Assembly: GCA_009926815.1 (NCBI GenBank)
Contig: RFOC01000149.1
Location: 1 to 5,223, forward strand
Length of the DNA: 5,223 bases
From: Planctomycetota bacterium
Lineage (GTDB): Bacteria > Planctomycetota > Phycisphaerae > Phycisphaerales > SM1A02
Reading direction: 5' to 3'
A program made the translations under genes and the position numbers. Positions 4,786 through 5,223 of this stretch are shown here, piece after piece. Position 1 is the stretch's first letter. Every line of letters begins with the position of its first letter. The notes beneath the pieces are model-generated. The model was given only the letters and a program-made list of their open reading frames with translations. It did not search any database and was not told the origin of the DNA.

Positions 4786-5223
4786 TCAGCTGCAGCCCAT
4801 GCTGTTGCCGCAGTTGAGGCAGCGGTAGCAGGTGCCGTTGCGCACCGTGATCGATCCGCAGCCGTCGCAGGCCGGCGCGTCGCCCATGAGCGACGCGTTC
4901 GACTGGTCAAGCACGCTGGCGTGCTGCTTGACGACGACGGTGGCGGTGGTCTGCGTCTCCACGCTCACCACCCCACCCGAACCGCCGACCATCGGCGCGT
5001 CCGGCTCGTGCCTGTGCACCGAGCCGGACAGGATCGAGGCGATCCTCTCCGGGCCGTCGACGCTGTCCGATGCGGAATCCGACACGCCCATGCCGTCCGG
5101 CGACATCCTGCCGCCGGCGCGGCTCGAGCCGCCTTCCATGCGCTGCTGCCATCCAGTGTCCTCCTTGACGGTGCGTCCCGAGAGTTCCGCGGCCGGCTCC
5201 GCCGGCTGCGGTGCGGCGACGGA
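4786..5223 (-). CDS. nrdJ: Class II (adenosylcobalamin-dependent) ribonucleotide reductase, C-terminal tail (partial)
   Basis: The frame is open from the right window edge to TGA 4786-4788, giving the last 145 residues. The final residues DGCGSITVRNGTCYRCLNC and GNSMGCS form the cysteine-rich tail typical of B12-dependent ribonucleotide reductases: CxxC-x9-CxxCxxC-x5-C, at 4789-4866. In the family this tail is thought to bind zinc and/or carry cysteines that re-reduce the active site via thioredoxin. Before it lies a low-complexity Ala/Pro/Glu/Ser/Gly linker (for example AAPQPAEPAAELSG), consistent with a flexible tether. The catalytic barrel is outside the window, so the enzyme class rests on the tail alone. 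An ATG at 5137-5139 is internal, since the frame runs through it without a stop. NrdJ reduces ribonucleotides to deoxyribonucleotides using cobalamin, without oxygen dependence. The gene is upstream of another cobalamin-binding protein gene on the same strand, but a 352-base spacer separates them. Confidence 0.88.
   Translation of the reverse strand, partial: SVAAPQPAEPAAELSGRTVKEDTGWQQRMEGGSSRAGGRMSPDGMGVSDSASDSVDGPERIASILSGSVHRHEPDAPMVGGSGGVVSVETQTTATVVVKQHASVLDQSNASLMGDAPACDGCGSITVRNGTCYRCLNCGNSMGCS

Noticed and set aside
3015..4817. 600-codon open frame on the plus strand across the B12/GTPase, membrane protein and spacer
   Set aside because: It is antisense to recognised coding sequence and runs through the intergenic palindrome with no recognisable domain.
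4434..4910. In-frame N-terminal extension of the membrane protein to 4910
   Set aside because: It would overlap the nrdJ tail, and the translated spacer is Arg/Pro-rich low-complexity; a membrane helix close to the ATG at 4431-4433 fits a natural N-terminus.
1..5223. CRISPR arrays, insertion sequences, tRNA or rRNA genes
   Set aside because: No spaced direct repeats, transposase-like proteins, terminal repeats, or RNA gene signatures were seen.

Overview
This is a high-GC (roughly two-thirds G+C by eye) bacterial window with five protein genes and almost no slack between most of them. The gene content suggests an aerobic or facultative heterotroph. It includes a tricorn-type S41 peptidase, a MmgE/PrpD-family protein, a cobalamin-binding/MeaB-type GTPase and a class II (B12-dependent) ribonucleotide reductase. 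The mix and the style of the small membrane protein would fit a planctomycete such as Phycisphaerae. That assignment is an impression from gene content, not a demonstrated placement.

Layout: the plus strand carries only the 3' end of a tricorn-like protease (1-1046), which retains recognisable catalytic residues. Everything else is on the minus strand. Reading in the direction of transcription (right to left), the order is: the last 145 residues of nrdJ with its cysteine-rich tail (4786-5223); a 352-base spacer holding a perfect 14-bp hairpin and some weaker inverted repeats (4434-4785); an unrecognised 231-residue protein with two membrane helices, a coiled coil and a soluble C-terminal domain (3738-4433); a cobalamin-binding domain fused to a MeaB/ArgK-type GTPase (2648-3727); and a 516-residue MmgE/PrpD protein (1050-2600). 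The prpD-like gene and the protease gene converge with only 3 bases between their stop codons.

The membrane protein, the B12/GTPase gene and the prpD-like gene look like one operon: gaps are about 10 and 47 bases, and the two downstream genes have Shine-Dalgarno sequences. Both identified products point to propionyl-CoA or related short branched acyl-CoA metabolism. PrpD acts in the methylcitrate cycle. The B12 domain plus MeaB chaperone serves methylmalonyl-CoA or isobutyryl-CoA type mutases. nrdJ, also cobalamin-dependent, lies just upstream.

The most notable observation is that the B12/GTPase gene is not open as given. Its N-terminus, its cobalamin domain plus Walker A, and its G-domain remainder lie in different frames. 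One break (near 3648-3650) is explained by the loss of one base. The other (near 3047) is explained by the loss of about 8 bases that should encode a Gly-Gly-Ala-like segment. Repaired, the protein would be about 362 residues: an IcmF-like front half with no mutase catalytic domain. Whether this is a real pseudogene, a sequencing or assembly error, or (less likely) recoding cannot be decided from this window.
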